64,000 nt of DNA from Oxyruncus cristatus. Lineage: Eukaryota > Chordata > Aves > Passeriformes > Cotingidae. The notes below the pieces were generated by a model. That model saw only the letters and a list, made by a program, of their open reading frames with translations. It did not search any database and was not told where the DNA came from. Shown one piece after another: positions 24,434 through 37,205 of this stretch. The stretch's first letter is position 1, and each line of letters starts with the position of its first letter. The stretch lies in assembly GCA_013399855.1 (NCBI GenBank), contig VXAY01002367.1, positions 62,001 through 126,000 on the forward strand, in the 5' to 3' direction. Both the position numbers and the translations under genes were made by a program.

Positions 24434-27400
24434 CCTATGAAGAATGACTGTGGAAAAATCAAGACCCAGACTACTGGTGATATTTCATTCTTTGCTTTAG
24501 AATTTGGAGGAGGCTTCAAGTAGATATTTATTGACCCTTGTGGTCTCAGTGAGAGGGTAAGAATAGGGCTTTAATGACAAAATTTAGATGATGCTGTCTT
24601 GAAGCACATTTACTTCTAGGTGTCTTCCACTGGGACAGAGCAGCATACATTTTTCCTGGATCTCTGGTTTTGCTTAAACGTTGAAAAAAGAAAGTTGCTG
24701 TGCATCCTGAATCTTCTGAATTTCCCAAAAGGACCAATAACACCCATTTATTATCCCTCAGTCACAGGGCTCCAGGTTATTGGAGTCATATGGAATAAAA
24801 GACTTCCTTTAGCACCTCCTGTGGGCAGGTCAGAGTGGAAAGGAAGGAAACAACATTCAGCACCAATTTAGTCCTGCATGGTGGATTAACTACATTAAAG
24901 AAGAAGAACTGACAACTGACTCACCAGAGAGTGGAGCATGTCTCTGCTTCTGCTGCTGCTACTTTACAAGTTGACCTCCACCCCAGCTCTTTTTACAGCA
25001 GCAGGTTTGACAGATGAGTGATAATGAGAGTCCAGATAGTGCACAGAACAGACCGCTGCCTGAGCTGCACAAAAACTAGTCATCATGTAGCACTTGCCAG
25101 GCAACTCTCGAAGGATGTTGCACTTTCAGTCCTTTGATCATTTTCATTTTTTAAACAGAGCAAGCAGAGTAAGGCTGGGACACTTTCAAAAGCATAAGCT
25201 GTGGTTTGCTTCACACTTCCCTTTTTCCTCACTCCCCTTTCCTCACTATTGGCCTTTGTGAGACAGACTCCATATATTAAACTTTGATAGATGACAAATA
25301 AATCCTGCTGTTCAAAGAATGACTGTGGAGTTGAATTCACTTTCACAGCAATATCAAACTGTCTGTCAGATAATTTATCAACAATAACTTCAGAAGAAAT
25401 TTTATACAGCTCATACATATGCACACACCAGCACATTAAAGACACACACCTAATTAGAGAAAGATATTACTGTAATGTGTCTCTCGTTTATTTTCTCATG
25501 CCATAGAGAACTGACCCTTTTGTCAACTTCCTAGTATTTAGAGATCCACACCACACTTTCACATCTTGGAGAGAAAATATTCATGTTGTGCATGACTGCT
25601 TTCCTTTCTTCGGTAGACTGAACACTTATCTTTTCCAAAGGGTGGCATCATTTTCGTTCTGGACTCAATCTATGTAGAGTTTACATTTTGAAGAAATGTG
25701 CAAACTTTAATCTTTACAGTGTCCTCATGAGAACTGAGAGGAAACTTTATCTCTGTTTTTCAGATGGGGAAGCAGAGTTTTCACACATACCCCAGTCAAG
25801 CTGTAGTAGCTCAATAAATTATTGCCCATCAGCTGATCACTGGTAATAATGTGAGCCCCCTTGAGCTTCTCTTATAATTACTTAAATTTCAGTAAAAGAG
25901 AACCAGCTCAGGGTACTGTTACTTTAGATATGGCATAAGCTAAAAGCACAGTACCCACATGCAATTGCAGACATCCAGTTGTCATTATGTGATCCTATCC
26001 TTGCATATTTGAAGAATGAAGTATACAAACAGTTTTGAACAGCAGTATCCACCTGTTTAACTCAACTCACTGCTGGGAAAAGTCTAACATAAACTGCTGG
26101 ACTTTGTACTGAAAATGCTGAATATCTTTGTCATAAGTGAGCTCTCGAACAGAGATGGCAACAAAACTGTACAGTGTTAATCCATTGCAGCAGTTTGAGC
26201 CTTGAATAGACATCAAGTGATTCAGCTTTACCCAATACCATAAAATTAGTTATTACTAAAGACAGAATGAGAGCTAACCTCTTGATTTAATATTTCTTTG
26301 CAAAAACATCTCTACAATTCAAGGTGTTACAAAGAGACATAGGACACATTTTCTGATTTTCTGCAAGTAAATGAACAAAACTTTCAAAAGTATAAGTGAG
26401 ATTTCTTCTCTATTATATTTCCTTTTTTTTTTACCTGTGGAGATGAAAATAAATCCTCTCCATTCAATTATTTTATAATTTATATAGCTATTTTAAAGTA
26501 GCTGGTAAAAGGTTGGTTTTATTTCTGGAAATGGCAACGAATATACAAAATTGACCTTCTTAATAGTGATTTGTTACATGAAGTAAAGAAAAGGACATTC
26601 TGGTTTACGGACTTTTGTATATAAAAATGTATTTTTATGTTGTAGCTTCTCCAACCCATAGGCCTATCCATACACAATTTTCACAGTAAGGCATTGCCAC
26701 CACAGCTCATATGTGATATACAAAACCAATAAAGAATGATTAAATAAGGCAGCATATTATAATGACTACATATTACAAATACATGCTTAAACAAGAGAGC
26801 AAGTACTGTGAATTGTTGGAATAAGTGAAAAGAGGGTGAGGAAAGGTTCCATGACTGCATCTGCAAGGATGTGTATCAGAATATAAAGAAGAGAATGAGA
26901 TTTAAATTCTGACTTGCAGAGAAATATGAAATGAACTCATCTGTATTTATAAGCTTGCAAAACACACACAGAGGATAGAATGTACTGCACATATTTTACA
27001 GTCTAATAAATAAAGACATAGGGGAGCCAGGCATTGCTTCTCCATAAAAGATGTTGAGGATGGATGTCATAAGGCATTTGTGGAACACCATGTAAGGGGC
27101 AGAACATTTTTATACAACTGAAAATTAAATGCCATCTGAAAGGACAGGGCAGCCCTACAGTAAATTGACCCTTAGAAAACTGCTACCAAAACATTCCAGT
27201 TGATAAAATGAAGCCAACATTAGAGTCAGCAAAGTGGTCAGACATAGAACTCACCAGAACTATGACTATAGTTTTTTTTCTGTTGTTTTATTTTTGTCAA
27301 GGTTACTTTCAAGGAAATGCATGCAGTGTAAATAGGCAAAGAGTAGATTATTATTTTATGAAAGAGAAAGAGGCATGAGTAGAAGAGACTCTAATGGAAC

Positions 27401-30400
27401 ACACCAGAACATTGAAGATATATACCCATACATTAGAATAGCAGGAAAAGGTGTCAAAGAAATAGCACTAGGACTCAATTAAGATTGTTAATAGAGTTTA
27501 AAATAGTGAGGATGCCATTTTTATGGGGTTTTAGTTTTTGGGATTTTTGTTTGTTTGGTTGGTTTTGAGTTTCGTTTTTTTCTTTTTTTTCTCCAGCATA
27601 AAACAACTATAGGATAAGGTTAAATCTGAATTTACAGGAGATAGATTTTGCAAGACTTACCTAATAATGTTCTCTGTAAAATTTTTGGATTTTTTTTTCT
27701 AGATCATGAATTGCAATAGATATGATATATTTGAATTTCACTAAGATGTTTTAATAGGTCCATATTAGAGATTATTGTTGAATATAGATAAGGTTTTCTT
27801 TAGAACTACATAGTATGAAATAACCTATTTATTGGTTTTCAGGAGGAACCCGTACATAAATGAGTAGGAAGAAGTACTATAGACTAACATAATATGAAAG
27901 GGAATAAGGATGTCAGAGAAAGAGGAAAGTAATACAGAAGGAAAGAAACCCGGTAAGAAAATTTGCACATACATGCATTTATTAATTAAGAATTTCTGTG
28001 AAAAAGAGAAACCATCTGTTGGAAGAGGCATAAGAGGAAATCTTGTCATACTTGTCAATGTCATATGTCTGGGAAAAAACCCCAAGTGTGATTGTGAAAT
28101 GAATGAAAGTCATATGTAAGGCAGCTCTGTTGTAGACAGAGTAAAGATTTAATACAATTTGAGAGGACAGTGAGATAATTTAGAATTCTGAATATAAACT
28201 TCGGTCATCCATGAAGAGAATCCTTGTTTCTTCGTTCATTAAAGTTGCTAAAGGGCAAAGAATTTTACTATGCTGGTTGGCAGATTGAACCAATTATATA
28301 AGAGAACACTAAAGATATTTATATATGCATGAGTTCAAAGAAGCATATGTTTGCTTTCCCTGTAAAGCATGGTGGGTGGATGTGAGTCAACTTCAGTCAG
28401 ATGATCTGGTCAACTTTAATTCCCTTTGTGTTTACTAACACAGATTTCAAGTTTCTGACTACATATTGCTCTTTTCACAGAACTCCTGCTTCATTCAGGG
28501 CACACAATAAATAGTGGCACTGAATGAGCAGTTACAGCATTAAAAATGGTTTCTATCCTCAGTGATGACTCCTTACCATGTATTATTTACAGCTCACCCT
28601 TCAAGCTTCTGCACTAAATACAGAACTATTCACTTCCATCTAGGGTTCTGCACTGTATATTAATTTAAATGAATATTCCACAAAGATCAATCAATTTATT
28701 TTTTACAAGACCATATCAATAGATTTTGTGTATTTCAGAGACTAATTTACAAGAAAATAAGAAACACCTAGCAATTACATGAGAAAATGCTGGAGTTTGC
28801 ATCCAGATCCCAAAATATTACTATAAGCACAAAAACTTCCTGCTTTGTGGGAACACGTGTCCCAGATTTCTAACCAAAAAATCAACAGTCCTCTGTCTAA
28901 TAACCTTAGCTATCATAAGGCTATGATTAATTCCATGCCACAGTCTCCATCTTGATGAGGCACAACTCCTGTGGAAGATTACCATGGTAAAGAACTAAAG
29001 TACATATACAGAAGAAGGTTGTACAAAAAAATTGAAGCAGCAACCCTGTTCCACCATTTCCTAACTTCAGTGTTTCCCATAGAAATGTAATAATCACAAA
29101 ATTTATGTATAGTTTATCCGAATCTTAAGTGAATCTGAACACCACAACTGGAGTTCAGGTGAACATTTTTTGTTTTCCTTGAAGTGGAATGAAAATTTCC
29201 TTCCAGAATGGTGTCATAGTAACATTGTATTTAGAATTCTTTTATTAGCTGAGTATAGATTGATGCATTCAAATATAAGAAAACTATTTAAATTCTAAGG
29301 ACTGGGCAACTCATCAAATAGAATATACAGTAGCAGTACTTTGTCACTAGTTAACACTCAAAGTCCCTACTAATCCTTGGAGGTCAAAACTCATTTCTGT
29401 GGGGAACTCCCTGAGACTTGAGTATTAAGGATGACTAAGCTTTAGGGTTACATAATGTTATTAGTAAAGACACCAAATTCAGATACAGAGTTTTTTCCAG
29501 ATATATCCAACTAACATTCAGCATGAATGATGGATAAATGGGACTGATCTATATTTTATGTCAAAACAGTTTGTCTGTGTATAATTGGTTTTACTATAAA
29601 AGGTTTTTTCACAAAGTGTATGGTTTTCATACAAAGTGTGAGGATTTTTTTCTATGGAACAAATTCATATAGGAGATCTTCATATTGGGATATCATGATA
29701 GAATGTATCAATTACATATTTTTTTACCATGATACAATGCATCAATAAGGTAAGTCTTAGTTTTACTTTTCAATCAGAGTTCATTCCAAAAATACTGATA
29801 TTTTCTATTGGTGAATGGAGAAAAACATGGTAATGCCTTTATAGAAGAGTTGAGAGACAAAATTTTACGAAATGGAAGCCACCGATAGGCCTTAGTGCTT
29901 TATTTGTGAAGTATTTACAACCCAGTAAGAGTTTGCATCATATGAATAATTTATAGAAACATTGTCTCTGTCCATTGAGAAATATCATACTTTGCATGTT
30001 TTGGCATGACTAGGAAAAGGCATCCACCCACATGTTCATTACCTTCACTGAAATTGTCTGTGAGTGATTCTCCAAATGCCTAGATTTGTTTCATCACTAT
30101 ACTGTTCAAATGCCCTAAGGATGTCTGGAAACAGCAGGATAGATGTATAACAGAGTTTATCGTGTAGAAAAAGGGAGCTATTTTGACATGCCTGCATTCA
30201 AAGAGGGCATCCCTTCTGGTGAAAAAAAAGCACTTGCTCAGGTAGAATTAGCTGCTATTGCAAACACAGTAGCTCTAGGAATTTGCGTGGGAACAATCAC
30301 AGTGATAAATCAGGATTTAACTGATGCTGTGCTTTTTGAACTTGGCTGAACTCCTCATACAGGAGAACACAGATGGAGAGACTAGTCCACCCCCACAAAC

Positions 30401-33400
30401 TCTCCCTCTCCTTCCCTTACTGGTTTACACATCACTGGTGATTTCCAGATTTCAATCAAGATCTATCTAAAATTAGGGAGGAACAAAAAAGGTGCCTTAC
30501 ATTCTCTGGCTGCTGTCTAGCTCTTAACCTCACCACTGTTTTTGTTCTCATACTTCCTCATGTCACCAGTGTAATCCTCTTATACGTTTCCTTACCACTT
30601 CTCTGAAACCTCAGATTACATGTACACTTTTTTAAAAGAATGATCCTTTCTTTTAATTAACTTTGAGAAATCAGCCTAATAATGTCTATAGATAATTCAA
30701 GAAGAAAAATAACAATCTCAAACTACTGAACAATGAGTCTTTCTAAGGAAAAACCCTGTTATTCATTAATAAAACTCAAATTGTTGGCTTTTCCAGGGAA
30801 AGATGCTGTTGATCTTATAGTCATTACCATTTGAAAAGAGAGAATAAAAAGGGATTTCTTGTAAGTAAATACTATGCAGCAGTGGAAAATGGAAGATACA
30901 AAACACATTAAATCCTTTCAATTTTAATCAACTAATAAAAATGGAAGGAATAATATGCACTAGTAAAGTGAAAGGTAAAATTTAGGGGACAGCAAATACA
31001 GCTGAAGACAGAAGACCTGAAAACCAGAGAGGAGTACTGCAAATTACTGGAAGCAATTAAAAATTCAGTGACTCAGTCTACAATGTCTGGTTGAAGATGA
31101 GAAATTATTAAACAAAAAGTTTAAAAGTTTAGTAAAAGCTGTTCACTTTGAAAATGCCCAATCTTGCTTAAGTCTAAGAGAGTAAAATAGAAAACTGATT
31201 ATTTTTCCATTGAAGTCATGTGGTTTCAGGATGAAAATCAAATCCTAAATTACATTAGAGAAGAGCAAAAACATTTGAGAAAAAGAATCTGAATTTGGAA
31301 AACTGTGACAAAAGAGGGAATATTAAAGACAGCAGCATTCTACTGTGGTTAAACTGGTTTTATAGGTAATGGAAAAGTATTTTCTGTGGGAAATGCACGA
31401 TTTACCCAGGTCATGCAAATTTAATTTAAACAGCTTATTTATTTCTGAAATCTTGCAATTAGACTTTCTGTTGTCATTAACCAAGTCAACATTTTGTAAT
31501 GAGAGTCACTGAAATCACAGATTTAATTTTGTGTATTAGCTTTTGTCCATTCAGATCCCCGCAGTAATAAGTATATTCCAAAATATTCTTGAAACTACAG
31601 CATTAACATCTTCCTATTAGCACTTGTGAAGACTCAGATTAATTTCATATAGAAAAGCACACATTCCTTAATTTATCTAAAGTAGAAAGGAGCTGACTTC
31701 TTCCTGCACAGGAAAGACACCTTACTGCAAAAGTCTTGGAAGAAGTTTTGGGCATCTGCATTACATTGCTACACTTCATTACAATCTTCCTTTAGGAACT
31801 GAAAAGGAAGAAGTTGCTTGGTTTTGCTTAGAACACTGTTTTCATTCTTAGGCAATTTGACATATACAATAAAGTTTGTGTCATGAGAGGAGTTACTTAA
31901 AATCTCATTAGAAATACTTTGGTGCTCCCGCAACAAACTTAGAAATATATGGTTGTATCAATAAATATTCATTTTTGCGGGTAAAAATAGATTTGAGATT
32001 CTAAGTGGCCCTTGTAAGTAGAAATATGGGGCTAAACAGCTTATAGAAAATCAGTGCTGTGCTCACAAAAGTGATTTTTAAAGTCACAGGACTATTTCTA
32101 TGACCTCATGGTCTCTTGTGTTGATAAAACCTAAATATCTTTCAAACTTGAGCCTTCAAAAAAAAAAAAATACATTCCATGAAGCTGTGTTCCTCAACCA
32201 GTTTTGGCTTAGAAAATGTCTAGGTTCAACTGCCAAGTTAAGATCTAATGTTTCCTTTAACCAGGCCTATTTTCAGGGTTTCTATCTCTGAAACAGACAG
32301 ATGTGTGTTCAACACTGTTATTTACTTGATCTCCTGTTTTTCTAGGATTTTGTTTTCCTCTGACATATCTCAGGTTACGTTTGGCTAGACAGATCTCCCA
32401 AAAAACAATGAGAGGAGACATGAGATACTGCTCAAACCATGGAGCCTCAGAAGTGATGCGTAAATTTTTGCATCTCTGCTCAGAGGATTTCAGCCTATGG
32501 AGGGGGAAGATGGGCAAGGGAAATGATTTAGTTGTTTGCATTGAAGTAGGTGTGAAGCAGCATTCATGAGTCAGCTACGGTGTAAGTAGTTAAATCACAA
32601 GTGTTTTGTGGTATCATACTTTCTTTTTCCCCAAGCTAGAGGATGCATGTTAACATAACCAATCAATGGATTTGGCTGAGAGGTTCCTGTTACTAGCATT
32701 ACATCTTAGCTGTTATTTTTGAGTATTCTTTGCTGTCTATTGTCTAGACTAGATGATGTTGGATATCTCACTTTCAGTCTGAGAGGAGACCAAAATAAGG
32801 ACAAGAGAGCCTGATCACGTGAATTGCATGCAAATTATTAAATTAAACTCAGAATTCAGACTACACCTAATCAACATGAGTCTAGATGAGAGCATCTCCT
32901 TGGGGAGACTGTTACCCTCCGCTGCTGCAGCTTGACAAGTTTCAGTTCACAGTCTTATAATTTTATTTATGTCAGTTCCTTGCTGCTTATCCCTATGCAA
33001 AACATATATGTGGTGTTAATGGAGAAAGTATCGGCATGCAGCATCCCAAAGAAATCTTTGTTCCTGAAGTAACCATGAAGAGATGCCTTTGTTGTACCAC
33101 GCCTTTTCTTTTGCTTGTCCATGAATCCTCACTCAGCTGCCCAAGACAATTCACAGTTGGATACTGCAGCATTTACAACCCTGACTTAGACTGAATTTTA
33201 ACAAAACCTGCACACTACCATGTTAACTGAAGTGCACACAAATACTGGCCCTTCCATTGATTTACCTTCAGTTGACAGGAAGTATTGGCACAAACTCCTG
33301 CCCCTCTAGGCTTGTCTCCACCTGGATCTCCAGAAGGATTGAAACCCAGAGATTTTATTAAATTGTTATGACACCTTTAACATCTGCCTTTTGAAATTTC

Positions 33401-33794
33401 TGTTAAAAGCTGACATGGAAACCCAGTGGAATCTCACCAAAAGCCAGGCAGAGAGAAATAATTTTCATCATATAGTTGTAAAGAGGCATTTTATTACTTC
33501 TACGGGCTATTAAAAATTATTATTCATGACTGCATAATAAAGAAGGGGTACAGTATCATACAGATCACCTTGCACAAATGCAATATGACTTTAGACTGCA
33601 AACAATATGTATTTTATGAATTATTTTCTAGATCCTGTAGTTGTAAAACAATGCAAACTTTCTTCTTCCTATGTGTAACTCATCTTTGGAAGATGTCCTG
33701 GGCTACACAAATATTCTGGTATTCACCTTTTCTTTTCTCTTTTCTCCAAATATGGCTATTTGGCTTTTTGGTGTTTTGCCTTCTTTAAAGAGAC
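24434..33794. other. AT-rich unique sequence, no gene recognised
   Basis: No recognised repeats apart from a T/G-rich low-complexity patch at 27530-27592. A 68-codon frame at 30143-30349 (+) has an ordinary-looking composition but no splice sites, no recognised motif and no neighbours that support it, so it is not called a gene. Confidence 0.5.
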
Positions 33795-34308
33795 TGAACT
33801 GCTAGTGATACATTGAGGCAAGTACATCCACGTGGAGACAGCCTGTCCAGGCAGAACTTTATTACCCCATATCTGTATACAGACTCTCTGGGTCGGAGCT
33901 ATCATCAGGCCAACGTTCCTCTCCCCACACGTACCACACACACCCGTGTGACTGCCTTCAGTCACAATCATGCCTCAAGCGACTTTCCAGCTCCACCTTG
34001 TGATTCTTTTCACACACCCCCTAATCTTAGCTCTGACTGGCTCAAGACCACAATCTTGTTGCTTTAGTATTTTCTTCTTCTTTTATCAAGCAGGTGGCCG
34101 ATGTTGTCTGTCTAGCTGCTGCTACAATTAATGACTCAAACATTTGACTATCTGCAGTGACCACCCAGGTGCTGTAAGAGACTGGACTATTGGTGCTGGT
34201 GGCTCGATCATCAGTGTGCTTTGCTAACAATGTGCAGAGTGGCCACCCAGGCTGGGGGCTGAAGGTGTGCACATCTGGCACATCAGGCTACAAGCTGGGT
34301 GTTAAACA
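33795..34308 (-). mobile_element. Probable solo LTR of an endogenous retrovirus
   Basis: Read on the - strand, the segment starts TGTTTAACACCCAGCTTG at 34308 and runs through CpG-containing, GC-richer sequence. It carries a polyadenylation signal in GGGTAATAAAGTTCTGCC at about 33865 and ends close to 33795-33815 near CA dinucleotides. A TG start, AATAAA about 50-70 bp from the end, and a length near 500 bp are LTR-like. I could not find a matching target-site duplication and cannot name the family, so both the boundaries and the LTR call are tentative. Confidence 0.45.
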
Positions 34309-34376
34309 AGATAAGGTAAGAGACAAACTGTACAAGGGAGGGTAGTCTTCCTTTTTCCTTACATGGATGATCCAGC

Positions 34377-34750
34377 TGTGATAACTCCCCAGAACATTCA
34401 CTCCTAGCCAGCAGGTGTTCATCTCTTATTGATGAACCATAATGGGCCATAATGGACTCAGCTTCAACATCTTAAAAGTATGTCAAAGACTCCCAAAATA
34501 TCCTGTGACTCACAGTGTAAAACTCCCTACCCCAGGGGAGGTACTGGAGGCGTTCCCACCAGGACCTGAGTGGATATAACTCTGAGTTTGGGGCTTCCTT
34601 CACCACCTGTGGCTTCCACTACCACCTTGACAGATCTGGACTGTAAACACCAATTCTACCAATAAACACTGAAATTGCAACAACCAAGTCTCATCACTGG
34701 ATCAAATGGCTGTCTTGGGGGTCCTTCCAGCCACCTGGGGGGTCCATAGC
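34377..34750 (+). mobile_element. Probable LTR fragment of an endogenous retrovirus
   Basis: The segment begins TGTGATAACTCCCC, has a TATA-like GGATATAAC near 34573 and a polyadenylation signal CCAATAAACACTG at 34661-34666. It then runs through GCAACAACC into a G/C-rich stretch (TGGGGGTCCTTCCAGCCACC). This order (TATA, AATAAA, U5-like tail) is that of an LTR in + orientation. The exact 3' end is unclear. It lies beside a probable LTR in the opposite orientation, so the region is composite. Confidence 0.5.
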
Positions 34751-35130
34751 CCTGCTGCATTACCTATACCAGTACTGCAGCCTCACTCCAGCACTGACTC
34801 TCTAATCGTTCCCGCCAGGTATTCCCGGCATGGGGGAAGTGAACTATGTGGAACTCTATGGACACAATATCTTGCCTGTGGCCACATGTGTTTTTTCTGC
34901 CATCTCGATTTGGTTGGGTGGGCAGTCTTGGGAAGTTTCTCCTCATCATTTGGTTTAACGCAGTTCTATCAGTATTGTAATTAGCATTTATTCTTAGTAA
35001 AGGGTTATTTTTTTCACATGCATCTGGGTGTATTTGATCTCTCAATATATATTGGAGAAACCAGGAGTCTTGAATCCAAGCGAGGAGACTTCTGCCCGAG
35101 GTCTCCACCCCTCTAAATTGTCTCAAAATG
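34751..35130 (+). mobile_element. LTR- or ERV-derived segment, unclassified
   Basis: This continues the GC-richer cluster. TTAGTAAAGGGTTATTTTTT at about 34994 resembles the polyadenylation region of passerine ERV LTRs, and ATATTGGAGAAACCAGGAG at about 35048 resembles the sequence that often follows. No gag, pol or env reading frame is visible, so this is an LTR or untranslated ERV remnant at most. It could be a third LTR or the 3' part of the preceding one. Confidence 0.35.
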
Positions 35131-36980
35131 AGACCGATGAGAAGTTGTGCTTCCCATGGGAAAGAAGTTCATAAAAGCCAGGAAATTTTGGAATCAAAAT
35201 GAGATTACAAGCATCCAGGTTGATTGGTTCCCTTGGTTTGTCAGTAAGCTCTTGAGCCAGCAACAAAGAGGATTAGTTACCAAGTTTTCTAATTAACCAA
35301 GGAAGGCTTAAGGCCTCCAGGCAGTCAACTGATAAAATTAATCAGGTGGTAAATGTGATGCTCAGAAGCTTTGAGATCTCTAATTCCCTATTAGGATCTA
35401 AAAGGAAGGAAAATTGGTGTCAATGTAACTTGGAAATGACTACCAAACCTCCACCTGGTGGTCAGGTTATGAGGAAATGGGAGTTCAGAGAGGTAAGTCT
35501 CTTAAAGAAGTAGATTTTTATTCAGTAAATGTTAATAATTTAAATTCTGTTAAATCAGCATTTTCACCACAATGAGCTATTCTGTCAGACAACTTACGTA
35601 CAACAGCAAGCACAGCTGAGACTCTGTAATTTCAACTTCAGGGTATTTTTCCTCAGGGTCTTGTTAGGAAGGCCTTGTCATAGAACATGGTAGGAAGAAA
35701 AAATTGTCTAGACATCAAACAAATATTAAACAGGTAAAAAGATGGGTTGTTTGGAAACTAAGTGGGAGTAGAAATTAAACCCAAAATCTGTAGTACTCAC
35801 ACATTTTTTTAGCCTGGAGCCTTATTGATAGTGTTGGTGGATTGAGCTGTCAACATCATACTACTTTATAGCAAAAGAATTCACAGACTTTGTAGGTATA
35901 AAGCAGATTCGAGACATGAAGAAAAAAAGCAATATTTTCAAATGGATGTTTTTCCGCACCCCAGTTTTCACTTGCTACAACACAAAGAACAGGGTGCACA
36001 AGGTTGTATGGAAATAAATGTCAGCTTAATTCATATCAAACAGGAATAGGAAGGAAAATGCCCTGCAAGGGGAAAAGATTGGCATGTGTATTTGCAGCAA
36101 AATATTTAAGTGCACAAAACAAGGAGAGCTCTTGATCTGCAAATCCTGTACTTACAGGTGCTTTACCAAGAAGGTGATTTTGCACTAAATTGTTCCTGTG
36201 TCAAGATGTTCATCTCCTTGACATGATTTCTTGCCATAGTTGGGTATGTTTAGTCAAACAGAAAGGTGAAATTTAAGCCACATCTGAATCTATAGTTTTT
36301 ACACAGTGAAAAACTTAGCAAAGGAATTGAAGAGTAGAGGACTCACAGAATTGCCACTAGGTTGAAGTAAAATGTTAAATGCTGTTCTTTTTTTTTCAGC
36401 CACGAAATCTTTTATGACTGCTCTTATGAGCTGAGAGTATATTGTTGCACATGGTAAGTACATTACAGTCATGTGGAAAGCTATCTTTCTGTTTAAATGT
36501 CTTTAAACGAACCCCAAACCATATTTGATACAAACATTAAAAGACCCATCAGACAATCCTCAGATGTGCGCTACAGAATTACAGCTTCACTTCAGTACAA
36601 CAATCCAGTTAGCTTGATATATTTTCCACTTTCTGGATTTCAGCTGGATAGGGAAAAGGTTTTATAGAAGGCAAGAGAGAAACAAAGCAGAAAGCAGGAA
36701 AGAGAGATGTGTTAAGTCAGAATAGTTTTAAGGCACAGTTCTGTTTTCTTCTTGTATCAACAGTTTTCATGTTAAATGCAGGATAAAAAAGTTTCTCTCA
36801 AATGAATGTAAATGCTATCACATGAATGAACGCTATAAATTGAGTTCTGTCATTCGATTACAATTTGGTCTGTAACTGCAGATCTTCATATGCAGGACTA
36901 AATATAAATCCCTGGACAGGTTTCTGTGTAGAAGAATACATACAGGTTTCCTTAGGTATGTTCACTCTGTAAATTCTGGA
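35131..36980. other. AT-rich sequence, one candidate exon, no gene established
   Basis: The ERV-like cluster fades out near 35130-35200. The remainder is AT-rich and unique. The only structured feature is the candidate exon at 36400-36453, described separately. A further donor-like site lies at 35492 (CAGAGAG|gtaagtc) without a convincing acceptor. Confidence 0.5.
36400..36453 (+). other. Candidate exon with near-consensus splice sites
   Basis: This 54-bp segment is preceded by TGTTCTTTTTTTTTCAG and followed by gtaagtac after ATG, both near-consensus. One frame is open throughout, taking one base at the left and leaving two at the right (phase 2-2). The peptide would include EIFYDCSYELRVYCC, which I do not recognise. 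If it were joined to the next candidate at 39683, the frame would stop at the junction. A non-coding transcript is therefore likelier than a coding exon. Chance is also a real possibility. Confidence 0.25.
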
Positions 36981-37066
36981 AGAGAAGAGAAGAGAAGAGA
37001 AGAGAAGAGAAGAGAAGAGAAGAGAAGAGAAGAGAAGAGAAGAGAAGAGAAGAGAAGAGAAGAGAA
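36981..37066 (+). repeat. (AGAGA)n pentanucleotide array
   Basis: About 17 perfect copies of AGAGA occupy this interval. Together with the next array it forms an uninterrupted purine strand of more than 220 bp. On the - strand it translates into Leu-Phe-Ser repeats, which is a repeat artefact. Confidence 0.97.
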
Positions 37067-37075
37067 GGAGAAAAA

Positions 37076-37205
37076 GAAAAGAAAAGAAAAGAAAAGAAAA
37101 GAAAAGAAAAGAAAAGAAAAGAAAAGAAAAGAAAAGAAAAGAAAAGAAAAGAAAAGAAAAGAAAAGAAAAGAAAAGAAAAGAAAAGAAAAGAAAAGAAAA
37201 GAAAA
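37076..37205 (+). repeat. (GAAAA)26 pentanucleotide array
   Basis: Twenty-six perfect copies of GAAAA follow the AGAGA array after a short purine spacer (GGAGAAAAA). The two units differ by a single A/G change, so one array probably arose from the other by mutation and separate expansion. The array ends with GAAAGAAAAGGC. On the - strand it encodes a Phe-Leu-Phe-Ser repeat that is not a gene. Confidence 0.97.

Noticed and set aside
30143..30349. 68-codon frame that looks protein-like
   Set aside because: No splice sites, recognised motif, promoter or repeat origin. Frames of this length are expected by chance in 64 kb.
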